From Amycolatopsis circi (GTDB taxonomy: Bacteria; Actinomycetota; Actinomycetes; Mycobacteriales; Pseudonocardiaceae), in the NCBI RefSeq assembly GCF_003385235.1, contig NZ_PQIA01000039.1, positions 1 through 64,000 of the forward strand: a stretch of DNA of 64,000 bases. The letters run 5' to 3'. A model generated the notes under the pieces. The model worked only from the letters and a program-made list of their open reading frames with translations. It had not been told where the DNA came from and did not search any database. This document shows, one piece after another, positions 57,298 through 64,000 of this stretch; the stretch's first letter is position 1, and each line of letters starts with the position of its first letter. The position numbers were made by a program, and so were the translations under genes.

Positions 57298-59137
57298 GGT
57301 CGTACACCGTCGCGCCGCCGACCGTGGTGGCGCGGAAGTGCTGCTGAACCCAGGTGGTGATCTTCCCCGAGGTGCCGCGGCTGCCGCCAAAACCGCCAAA
57401 GCCGCCAGGGCCGCCGCGGCCGTTGCGCGCGGCGACGACGAAGTAGTGGATGTCGCCGCTCGTCACGTACTGCTGGAACTGCGCGAGCGTCGGCGCGGGA
57501 TCGCTCCCGCTGAAACCGCCGACCGCGAGCACCGGTTTGCCGCTGTTCAACGCCAGCCCAGCGGCCTGCATCGCACCGGTTTCCGCGGCGGCCCACTTCG
57601 TCGTCGTGGTCTCCAGCAACCGGTTCAGCTCCACATTGGACTGTTGCGGCCCGCCAAAGCTGACGCGGCCCTTGTGCTGGCTCTGCGGCCCGGACGCCGG
57701 ACTTCCGCCGGTATGCGCCGTCGACGCGGTAGCCACGGTGAAGGACGCCATCCCCAGCAAGGCAGCCACGAGCGCCAGCACCGCGACGGCTCGGCGTGCG
57801 GTCCCGATCAACAGCGCAACCACGCCTAGGACGCCGAGCACCAGAACGGTGTACCGCACCCACGGCTGCCAGTTCGGAGTCCGGTCCAGCAGCACGAAAC
57901 TCCACACGACGGTGGCCGCCAGCATCACCGCGAGCACCACTCGCGGGGCCAGATAAGCGCGGCCGCGCCACAGCTCGGTCGCGGAAATCGCTACGGTGGC
58001 GGCGATTCCGGGCGCGAGCGCGACGGTGTAGTACGGGTGGATGATCCCGCTCATGTAGCTGAACACGACAACGCTGACCACCGTCCAGGCACCCCACAGC
58101 AGCAGCGCTGCCCGGGTGTGATCAGTGCGCGGCGTTCGGCGGGTGAACCACAGCCCAGCCACGAGCCCGATCAACGCCGCGGGCAACAGCCAGGACGCCT
58201 CGCCGCCGAACTGCTCGGTGAACAATCGCGTCAAACCGGTCTGCCCGCCGAAACCGCGCATTGCCTCGCCGTGAGAGACGTCCGGCAGTTTTGGTCGCGC
58301 GTCCCCGCCGTGCGACTGTCCGAAAATCCGGCCGAGTCCGTTGTACCCGAAGGCCAATTCCAGCACGCTGTTGTTCGTCGACCCGCTGATGTACGGCCGG
58401 TCGGCCACCGGCCACAACGCCACCGCGAGCACCCACCAGCCGGCGGAAACCACGACCGCACCGGCGGCGGCGAGCAGTTGCCACACTCGCCGTCCGAGCG
58501 AAGTCGGTGCGGCGACCGCGTAGGCGAGCACGAAAGCAGGCAACACCAGAAACGCCTGCAGCATCTTGTCGAGGAATCCGAAGCCGATCGCGACACCCGC
58601 CAGCAGCAACCACTTCGTGCTCGCCTTTTCCAGCGCCCGCACCAGGAAATACCCGCCCGCGACGAGCAGCAGCACCAGGAACGCGTCCGGATTGTTGAAC
58701 CGGAACATCAACGCGGCCACCGGAGTGAGCGCGAGCAACGACCCGGCCAGCAGTCCGGCGACCGGACCGGAAAGCCGCCGCACCGCCAGGTACAGCAGGC
58801 CGACCGAGCCCACGCCCGCCAGCGCGTCCGGAACCAGCATGCTCCAGCTGGAGAATCCGAAGATCCGCCCGGACAATCCCATCATCCACAGGGAAAGCGG
58901 CGGTTTGTCGACGGTGACCACGTTGCCCGGATCAAGGGAGCCGAAGAACCACGCTTTCCAGTCCCACGTGCCCGCTTGCACGGCCATCGCGTAGAAGTCG
59001 TTGCCCCAGCCGGAAATCGCGACATTGGTGAGATACAGCACGGCAGTGCCGAGCAGCAACACCGCGACCGCGGGGCGTACCCAACGTGGCGTGCCCACCG
59101 TGTCGGATGCGGCTGCGGGCGCGTCGACAGTCGTCAT
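57284..59137 (-). CDS. GT39-type membrane glycosyltransferase (ArnT-like)
   Basis: This 617-residue GT-C protein has about 12 hydrophobic segments in the first 470 residues. The first extracellular loop has the acidic GWGNDFYAMA and VDKPPLSLWMMGL typical of the PMT/ArnT group, which take sugars from polyprenyl phosphate and add them to proteins or lipids outside the membrane. The C-terminal 150 residues include NGRGGPGGFGGFGG. Its nearest neighbour on the plus side of the TCS also has Gly-Gly-Phe repeats. The ATG at 59137 is followed by a hydrophilic N-terminus. Confidence 0.87.
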   Translation of the reverse strand: MTTVDAPAAASDTVGTPRWVRPAVAVLLLGTAVLYLTNVAISGWGNDFYAMAVQAGTWDWKAWFFGSLDPGNVVTVDKPPLSLWMMGLSGRIFGFSSWSMLVPDALAGVGSVGLLYLAVRRLSGPVAGLLAGSLLALTPVAALMFRFNNPDAFLVLLLVAGGYFLVRALEKASTKWLLLAGVAIGFGFLDKMLQAFLVLPAFVLAYAVAAPTSLGRRVWQLLAAAGAVVVSAGWWVLAVALWPVADRPYISGSTNNSVLELAFGYNGLGRIFGQSHGGDARPKLPDVSHGEAMRGFGGQTGLTRLFTEQFGGEASWLLPAALIGLVAGLWFTRRTPRTDHTRAALLLWGAWTVVSVVVFSYMSGIIHPYYTVALAPGIAATVAISATELWRGRAYLAPRVVLAVMLAATVVWSFVLLDRTPNWQPWVRYTVLVLGVLGVVALLIGTARRAVAVLALVAALLGMASFTVATASTAHTGGSPASGPQSQHKGRVSFGGPQQSNVELNRLLETTTTKWAAAETGAMQAAGLALNSGKPVLAVGGFSGSDPAPTLAQFQQYVTSGDIHYFVVAARNGRGGPGGFGGFGGSRGTSGKITTWVQQHFRATTVGGATVYDLTQK

Positions 59138-59182
59138 GCCCGCAATTCTCGCGGTCCGGGCTGTGCGCGGGCTGTGAATCAC

Positions 59183-60685
59183 TCACGATGCGGTGTTGCC
59201 ACCGTCACGCAATTGCGGAAACGAAGTCACGAATTCGGTACGCCCTGGCCCGCTCGTGACCATCACCCGTCCGGAATGCGCGGAGACCACCGCGGCGACA
59301 ATCGCCAGCCCCAGCCCGGTGCTCCCAGCGGCACGCGAACGCGAATTGTCGCCGCGCGCGAACCGCTCGAATACCTCGGGCAGGATTTCCGGCGGAATTC
59401 CCGGCCCATCGTCCACAACGGACAAAGTAACCCATCCGTCGCGTGTGGACAGTGCGGTCGTCACCGTGGTTCCGGCGGGCGTGTGCGTGCGGGCATTGCC
59501 GAGGAGATTCAGCACCACCTGGTGCAGTTGCCCGGAATCGCCCAGCACCGCGATCGGCTCTCCGGGAAGTTCCAGCAGCCACTTGTGTTCCGGGCCGGCG
59601 ACGTGCGAATCGGCGACCGCGTCCGCGACCAGCCGGGACAAATCGACCGGCTCGTGCACCACCGGACGCCCGGAGTCGAGCCGGGCGAGCAGCAGCAAAT
59701 CCTCCACGAGCGTCGTCATCCGCGCCGATTCGGATTCCACCCGGCTCATCGCGAAGGCGATGTCCGGCGGCACCTGTTCGCCGCTGCGCCGGGTCAGCTC
59801 CGCGTATCCGCGAATCGCGGCGAGCGGCGTGCGCAATTCGTGGCTCGCGTCCGCGACGAACTGCCGCACCCGGCTTTCGCTGGCCTGGCGGACGGCGAGC
59901 GCCTCGGCGATGTGGCCCAGCATCCGGTTGATCGCCGAGCCGACCTTGCCGACCTCGGTCCGCGGGTCAGTGTCCACTTCGGGCACTCGCTCGGACAGCG
60001 CGACCTCGCCGCGGTCCAGCGGCAGTTCGGACACCCGGGACGCGGTGGCGGCGAGCCGGTCGAGCGGAGCCATCGTGCGCCGGATCGTGACCGCACCGGC
60101 GAACCCGGCGACGAGAATGCCGCACAGCGCGACGCCGCCGAAGATGAATCCCAGCCGCCACAACGTTTCCGCGACCCGGTTCATCGGCAACCCGATCACG
60201 GTGAACTCGCCGCGCGGCGAATACGTCGCGACCACGCGGTACTTCCCGAGGTTCCCCGGAAGCTCGACCGTGCGGCGCTGGCCGTTCGGCGCGAGCACGA
60301 GCAGGACCCGGTCCTGGTCCGGCGTCAGCTGGACCAGGCCGAACGGGCCGATCACCTGCCCGTTGACCGTTCCGTCGTGGACAGTCAGGCTGAGCGTCCC
60401 CTCGGGCTGGCCGAGCACGCGCAACGGGTCCGGCGGCAGCTTGCCCGAACCGTTGATGGGCGGACGCGGCACGCCGTGGCGGAACCCGCGATCGCTGGCC
60501 GCCGCCAGTTGTCCGTCGAGCTGCCCGACGAGAAAGCTGTTCAACGCGAATTCGGTGACCACGCCGACCACCAGGCAGACCAACGCGAGCAGCGCCGCCA
60601 GCTGCATGATCAGCCGGCGGCGCAACGACCACGGACGACGGCCGGGCCGGACGCCCGGATCAGCCCGCGGCTGGCTTGAGGACAT
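59183..60685 (-). CDS. Sensor histidine kinase
   Basis: This 500-residue membrane kinase has helices at about 26-48 and 184-206 with an extracellular sensor of about 135 residues, a HAMP domain, the H-box DASHELRTPLAAIRG (phosphorylated His), and an HATPase domain with VVDDGPGIP and GSTGLGLAIV. It pairs with the response regulator whose 3' end overlaps its 5' end by 26 bp. The signal is unknown. Confidence 0.94.
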   Translation of the reverse strand: MSSSQPRADPGVRPGRRPWSLRRRLIMQLAALLALVCLVVGVVTEFALNSFLVGQLDGQLAAASDRGFRHGVPRPPINGSGKLPPDPLRVLGQPEGTLSLTVHDGTVNGQVIGPFGLVQLTPDQDRVLLVLAPNGQRRTVELPGNLGKYRVVATYSPRGEFTVIGLPMNRVAETLWRLGFIFGGVALCGILVAGFAGAVTIRRTMAPLDRLAATASRVSELPLDRGEVALSERVPEVDTDPRTEVGKVGSAINRMLGHIAEALAVRQASESRVRQFVADASHELRTPLAAIRGYAELTRRSGEQVPPDIAFAMSRVESESARMTTLVEDLLLLARLDSGRPVVHEPVDLSRLVADAVADSHVAGPEHKWLLELPGEPIAVLGDSGQLHQVVLNLLGNARTHTPAGTTVTTALSTRDGWVTLSVVDDGPGIPPEILPEVFERFARGDNSRSRAAGSTGLGLAIVAAVVSAHSGRVMVTSGPGRTEFVTSFPQLRDGGNTAS

Positions 60686-61412
60686 ATCCGGCGCCGCGCA
60701 TGGTGTGGATCATCGGTTCCCGATCGGCGTCGATTTTCTTGCGGAGGTAGGAAATGTACAGCTCGACGATATTGGCCTGGCCGCCGAAATCGTAGCTCCA
60801 CACCCGGTCGAGGATCTGCGCCTTCGACAGTACCCGGCGCGGATTGCGCATCAGGTAGCGCAGCAATTCGAACTCGGTCGCGGTGAGCGGGACCAGGTCG
60901 CCGCCGCGGTGCACCTCGCGGCTGTCCTCGTCCAGCGTCAAATCGCCGACCACCAGCTGCGATCCGGTCGAACCGGAAACACCGCCCGCCCGGCGCAGCA
61001 GCGCGCGCAGCCGCAGCGCCACCTCTTCCAGGCTGAACGGTTTGGTCACGTAATCGTCGCCGCCCGCGGTGAGCCCGGCGATCCGGTCCTCCACCGCGTC
61101 TTTCGCGGTAAGGAAAAGAACGGGCAGATACGGCGTCTCGGCGCGCATCCGGCGCAGCACCTCGAGTCCGTCGAAATCGGGCAGCATCACGTCGAGCACC
61201 ACGGCGTCCGGACGGAAATCGCGGCCGACGCGCACCGCCTCGGCTCCGGTGCCCGCGCTGCGCACCTCCCAGCCCTCCATCCGCAGGGCCATCGACACGA
61301 GTTCGGCCAGCGTCGATTCGTCGTCGACGACCAGGACGCGGACCGGGCTGCCGTCCGCGCGGCGCAGTTCGGCCTTGCCCCGGCCGGCAGATGCGGCGTT
61401 CACGCTGCTCAT
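60660..61412 (-). CDS. OmpR-family response regulator
   Basis: This 250-residue protein has a receiver domain with phospho-acceptor Asp74 (VVLDVMLPDF), acidic Asp30 and Asp31, Lys in TKPFSLEE, and a winged-helix Trans_reg_C domain (about 155-248, LTATEFELLRYLMRNPRRVLSK). It resembles the mycobacterial TrcR/TcrX group, but I do not name it. It is divergent from the DUF5666 protein gene with 169 bp between, so that gene is a possible target. Confidence 0.94.
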   Translation of the reverse strand: MSSVNAASAGRGKAELRRADGSPVRVLVVDDESTLAELVSMALRMEGWEVRSAGTGAEAVRVGRDFRPDAVVLDVMLPDFDGLEVLRRMRAETPYLPVLFLTAKDAVEDRIAGLTAGGDDYVTKPFSLEEVALRLRALLRRAGGVSGSTGSQLVVGDLTLDEDSREVHRGGDLVPLTATEFELLRYLMRNPRRVLSKAQILDRVWSYDFGGQANIVELYISYLRKKIDADREPMIHTMRGAGYVLKPAAG

Positions 61413-61581
61413 GGTGCCATCTTTAGGCCCGGCCTTCAGGTCGGGCTGTGCCCCCGCTGTGCGTTTCCTGTGCGTGTTCCCCCGGATGGGCGCACAGGTG
61501 CCCCCCACGTCCGCCACAGGTTCCGCACAGCGGCCGCCCCGACGCTCGGGAAGAACAAGCCCGAACGTTCCGGAGGAGACC

Positions 61582-62148
61582 ATGACGACCGATCCAGCAC
61601 AGGGCGCGACCTGGGGAGAGCAGCCTGCTCCCGCTTCCGGCGGCAGCGGCCCGGGGAAGGCGTGGTCGGGCCGGAAAACCGTGATCGCGGCGGGCGTCGC
61701 GGTAGTGATCGCGGTGGGCGGCGGACTGGCGATCTGGGCGGGCACCAGCGGCAACAACGCGACCGCGCAGCAGGGCCAGGGTCCCGGCGGATTCGGCGGT
61801 CCGGGCGGACAGGGCGGTTTCGCCGGTCGCGGCGGCATGGGCGGGATGGCCGCGTTGCGGGATGCGCTGCACGGCGACTTCGTCGTGGCCGATCCGGCTG
61901 GCGGATATGTCACCGAACGCCTGCAGACCGGGACGATCACCGAACTCAGCGCCACCTCGGTGACTTTGACGAGCAAGGACGGCTACAAGCAGAGCTACAC
62001 GCTGGATTCGTCGACCAACAAGACCGGTTCGCCCAAGTCCGGCGACAACGTCACCGTCGTCGCGAAGGTCCAGGGCACCACGGCCACCGCGACCTCGCTG
62101 GGCGAAGCTCAGCAGTTCGGCAACGGACAACCTCGCCGCCGCGGGTAG
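61582..62148 (+). CDS. DUF5666-like membrane-anchored extracellular protein
   Basis: This 188-residue protein has one membrane helix at about 33-53 followed by a Gly/Gln-rich linker (GGFGGPGGQGGFAGRGG) and a beta-rich domain (about 110-180) with GTITELSATSVTLTSKDG, typical of DUF5666. It should be held outside the cell. The ATG follows GGAGGAG. It is divergent from a two-component system and may be controlled by it. The stop is one base inside a disrupted palindrome. Confidence 0.8.
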   Translation: MTTDPAQGATWGEQPAPASGGSGPGKAWSGRKTVIAAGVAVVIAVGGGLAIWAGTSGNNATAQQGQGPGGFGGPGGQGGFAGRGGMGGMAALRDALHGDFVVADPAGGYVTERLQTGTITELSATSVTLTSKDGYKQSYTLDSSTNKTGSPKSGDNVTVVAKVQGTTATATSLGEAQQFGNGQPRRRG

Positions 62149-62179
62149 TCCGTGAAGGGCCCCTTGCGGGAATCTGGTT

Positions 62180-62419
62180 CCAATGCCAGGGACTTAAGCG
62201 GCGTGGCCTCACGCCTACCGACCGTCCACAAAGGCCACCACTTCCGCCGAAATGCCCGACCCATGCCCACTTAGCCGCTTCCGCGCGTCCGTGAGGGGGA
62301 CCCTGAGGGACTCAGAGTCCCTCAGGGTTCCCCTCACGGACAGCAAACCCTGTGCCCACGACCAGGACAGGCACACTTCGAACCCCACCCACAGCCCCGC
62401 CTTAAGTCCCTGGCATTGG
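62180..62419. mobile_element. MITE-like element, 240 bp, with 19-bp terminal inverted repeats
   Basis: The ends are CCAATGCCAGGGACTTAAG and its exact complement, 19 bp each. Both sides carry the direct repeat AATCTGGTT (62171-62179 and 62420-62428), a 9-bp target duplication. No transposase is encoded, so movement needs an enzyme from elsewhere. The core holds a 55-nt family A palindrome. The decayed copy at 44300 shows that it has moved more than once. Confidence 0.85.
62287..62341. repeat. 55-nt palindrome, family A, copy 4 (inside the MITE-like element)
   Basis: Two 27-nt arms flank a central A with one mismatch. This copy travels with the element, so at least some of the palindromes are mobile. 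Confidence 0.9.
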
Positions 62420-62466
62420 AATCTGGTTCCCTCAAGGAGTCCTTCACAGCGAGCGAGGAGGCTGTC

Positions 62467-62661
62467 GTGAAGCGGTGGATCACGTTGGCGTGCGGTGTGG
62501 TGCTGGTGCTCGTCGGCGCGGTGTGGGTGCTGCAGGGCGTCGGCGTGCTGACCGGAAGTTTCATGACCGGGCAGAAGCTGTGGTTCCTGATCGGGCTGGT
62601 CGCGTTCCTGGTCGGCGTAGTCCTCGTCGCGGCCACCACGTTCCGGAAACGCGTCCGCTGA
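62467..62661 (+). CDS. Small membrane protein, 64 residues, unknown function
   Basis: A GTG at 62467 follows GAGGAGG and opens a frame for a 64-residue protein with two hydrophobic segments (about 5-25 and 38-57) joined by a short polar turn (TGSFMTGQK) and ending in FRKRVR inside. Two-helix proteins of this size are common in actinobacteria. The frame is open further upstream through the inserted element, but that part would not be original. It converges on the DDN-like gene with one base between stops. Confidence 0.7.
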   Translation: MKRWITLACGVVLVLVGAVWVLQGVGVLTGSFMTGQKLWFLIGLVAFLVGVVLVAATTFRKRVR

Positions 62662-62662
62662 C

Positions 62663-63109
62663 TCATCGCGTGAAAATCTCGAACACCGGGTAGCCCGGCG
62701 CGATCTCCAGCAGCTTCTCCTCCGGCGCCTTCGCGTCCACGCCGTCGAAGAACACGCCGACCTCGAACGCCCAGCGCTTGAGGTACGAGCGCAGGATGGC
62801 GGGCTTCTCCTCGTCGGACAGCTCGCGGTAGGTGAACGTCTCGGTGCGCCGTCCGACGGTCAGCTGGCCTTCGCCCGCGAAGCGGAGGTTCCGCACCCAC
62901 TGGGTTTCGCCGCGCGCGGCCACCAGGTACTGCTTGCCCTCGAACGGCAGCAGGTTCACCGGCACCTCGCGCAGTTCGCCGGACTTGCGGCCGCGAACGC
63001 CCAGCACCCGGCTGCCCCACACGCTGACGCCGCGCTTGGTGAGCCAGCGGACGAGGCCGTTGAACGCCGCGGTCGACTTGCCCGGTTCGACGTAACGAGT
63101 GCTGGTCAT
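62663..63109 (-). CDS. DDN-like deazaflavin-dependent nitroreductase family protein
   Basis: This 148-residue protein is a split beta-barrel of the DDN/TIGR00026 family, which uses coenzyme F420 in actinobacteria. Family traits include GRKSGELREVPV, PFEGKQYLVAARGE, WVRNLRFAGEGQLTV and VFEIFTR at the end. In mycobacteria such proteins reduce quinones and activate nitroimidazoles. The ATG at 63109 has a GAGGAG site. It is divergent from a TetR gene and two matching operators lie between. Confidence 0.9.
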   Translation of the reverse strand: MTSTRYVEPGKSTAAFNGLVRWLTKRGVSVWGSRVLGVRGRKSGELREVPVNLLPFEGKQYLVAARGETQWVRNLRFAGEGQLTVGRRTETFTYRELSDEEKPAILRSYLKRWAFEVGVFFDGVDAKAPEEKLLEIAPGYPVFEIFTR

Positions 63110-63128
63110 CGGATTCTCCTCGGCTTGC

Positions 63129-63143
63129 GAGAGCGGTGCTCTC
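63129..63143. promoter_or_regulatory. TetR operator 1 (GAGAGC-N3-GCTCTC)
   Basis: GAGAGC-GGT-GCTCTC is a perfect inverted repeat 20 bp upstream of the DDN-like start, where it could block its transcription start. Confidence 0.75.
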
Positions 63144-63182
63144 TGTTGTGAACAGTGAACACCCGCAGGCCGTCTCACGTCA

Positions 63183-63195
63183 AGAGCAGTGCTCT
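63183..63195. promoter_or_regulatory. TetR operator 2 (AGAGC-N3-GCTCT)
   Basis: AGAGC-AGT-GCTCT repeats the core of operator 1 with the same 3-nt spacer, 54 bp away, near the TetR promoter. A half-site GCTCTC follows at 63210-63215. Confidence 0.75.
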
Positions 63196-63235
63196 CGATT
63201 TTGCGCGACGCTCTCAATCGAGGCACACTGATCAC

Positions 63236-63916
63236 ATGACTGCCGCACCCCGGACCGCCCGCGAACGGGTCCGCGCCGAGCTGACCCGCGAGATCAAGGA
63301 CGAGGCCCGCCGCCAGCTGGCCGAGGTCGGCGCACACGGGCTTTCCCTGCGTGCCGTCGCCCGCGAGCTGGGGATGGTCTCGTCGGCGCTGTACCGATAC
63401 TTCCCGAGCCGCGACCACCTGCTCACCGCGCTGATCGTCGACGCGTACAACGCCGTCGGCGACGCGGCTGAACAGGCCGACCCGCACACCGGCGACCCGC
63501 GTACGCGCTGGCGCGCCGTCTGGCGTGCGACCCGCGATTGGGCCCGCGCGAACCCGCACGAGTACGCGCTCATCTACGGCTCGCCCATCCCCGGCTACCA
63601 AGCTCCGCAGGACACCGTCGGGCCCGCCGGACGAGTGGCGTTCGCGCTGGTCGCAGTGCTGCGCGACGCACACCCGCACGAGCCCGCGGTCACCGCGCCG
63701 ATGTCGGAAGAGCTGCGCGCGCAGGCCGATCAGCTCACCCGGGTCCTGGAGATCGACGCGCCCGCAGAGGTCGTCATGCGTTCCATCGCCGCCTGGACGC
63801 AGCTGTTCGGCGCGCTCAACTTCGAGCTGTTCGGCCAGTACGTCGGCAGCGTCGACCCGGCGGACGCGTACTTCGAGCACCTCATCGGGCAGATGGCGGA
63901 CTTCGTCGGTCTGTAG
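63236..63916 (+). CDS. TetR-family transcriptional regulator
   Basis: This 226-residue protein has the TetR helix-turn-helix (about 25-65, LSLRAVARELGMVSSALYRYF) and a TetR_C_13-like ligand domain (WTQLFGALNFELFGQYVG). It probably represses itself and the divergent DDN-like gene through the two matching operators. The ATG at 63236 is chosen because the operators lie just upstream; an earlier in-frame start would place one of them inside the gene. Confidence 0.93.
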   Translation: MTAAPRTARERVRAELTREIKDEARRQLAEVGAHGLSLRAVARELGMVSSALYRYFPSRDHLLTALIVDAYNAVGDAAEQADPHTGDPRTRWRAVWRATRDWARANPHEYALIYGSPIPGYQAPQDTVGPAGRVAFALVAVLRDAHPHEPAVTAPMSEELRAQADQLTRVLEIDAPAEVVMRSIAAWTQLFGALNFELFGQYVGSVDPADAYFEHLIGQMADFVGL

Positions 63917-63962
63917 TCCGGGGTAAGTTCGCCGTGGCGCAAGAACGAAAGGCGGGTTCGAC

Positions 63963-64000
63963 GTGACGGGATGGGCCGGGCGGGTCGGCAGGATCCGAGT
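63963..64000 (+). CDS. Start of an unidentified gene (partial, runs off the edge)
   Basis: A GTG preceded by GAAAGGCGGG opens a frame that stays open for the last 38 bases (MTGWAGRVGRIR). Too little is visible to name it. It follows the TetR gene by 46 bp on the same strand. Confidence 0.4.
   Translation, partial: MTGWAGRVGRIR

Larger units (their letters stand above)
62148..62447. repeat. 55-nt palindrome, family B, copy 3, split by an insertion
   Basis: The left part (GTCCGTGAAGGGCCCCTTGC... ending AATCTGGTT) is at 62148-62179 and the right part (AATCTGGTTCCCTCAAGG... ending TTCAC) at 62420-62447. Removing 62180-62419 and one copy of AATCTGGTT restores a family B palindrome. The far right end (CACAGCG for CACGGAC) has decayed. 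Confidence 0.85.

Overview
The window looks like chromosome of a high-GC actinomycete, most likely a member of the Pseudonocardiales such as Amycolatopsis (inferred from gene content, not tested). The codon third positions are strongly G/C, GTG starts are frequent, several genes seem leaderless, and two blocks keep mycobacterial gene order. One is ask-asd divergent from leuA (Rv3709c-Rv3708c/Rv3710 in M. tuberculosis). The other is recR-ybaB, an Ami1-type amidase and dnaX (Rv3715c, Rv3716c, Rv3717, Rv3721c). A conservon-type GTPase locus and a small SRP RNA fit the same group.

Layout. 0-1.4 kb: end of an unknown gene, tRNA-Pro(CGG) and a methyltransferase. 1.4-8.3 kb: S9 peptidase, DinB-like protein, glutamate decarboxylase, ohr-dps oxidative-stress pair, FMN reductase and an HSL-type esterase. 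8.4-14.2 kb: small exported proteins, an MFS transporter, the RNA ligase RtcB and an M48 membrane protease. 14.2-21.3 kb: asd, lysC (with an internal beta-subunit start), a nitroreductase-like protein, two tandem lipoproteins, and leuA behind a 13-codon leader peptide with three consecutive Leu codons. 21.4-30.6 kb: regulators each next to a likely target (WYL, TetR/beta-lactamase-like, LysR/EamA), two DedA proteins, and an ECF sigma/DGPF module divergent from an NTF2-like gene. 30.7-36.5 kb: an oligopeptide ABC operon. 36.9-44.2 kb: a surface-glycan module (kinase, DUF2304, two GT2, a large membrane protein, a flippase and a UDP-GlcNAc 2-epimerase homologue). 44.6-52.9 kb: recR, ybaB, amidase, GH31 glycosidase, dnaX, a spermidine-synthase-like protein and the SRP RNA. 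52.9-56.1 kb: a conservon lacking its DUF742 member. 56.4-64 kb: a Thr/Ser dehydratase-like enzyme, a GT39 glycosyltransferase, a two-component system, a DUF5666 protein, a DDN-like deazaflavin protein with its TetR neighbour, and the start of one more gene.

The most unusual non-coding content is repetitive. A family of 55-nt palindromes (ends GTCCGTGA...TCACGGAC) sits mostly between convergent genes. A 240-bp MITE-like element (19-bp terminal inverted repeats, 9-bp target duplication) has inserted into one palindrome and carries another inside itself; a decayed second copy lies 18 kb away. A third small hairpin family occurs twice. The regulatory sequence is also rich: a leuA attenuator-like leader, a palindrome that reads as a promoter in both directions for the ECF sigma regulon, paired TetR operators, and overlapping divergent promoters at dnaX.
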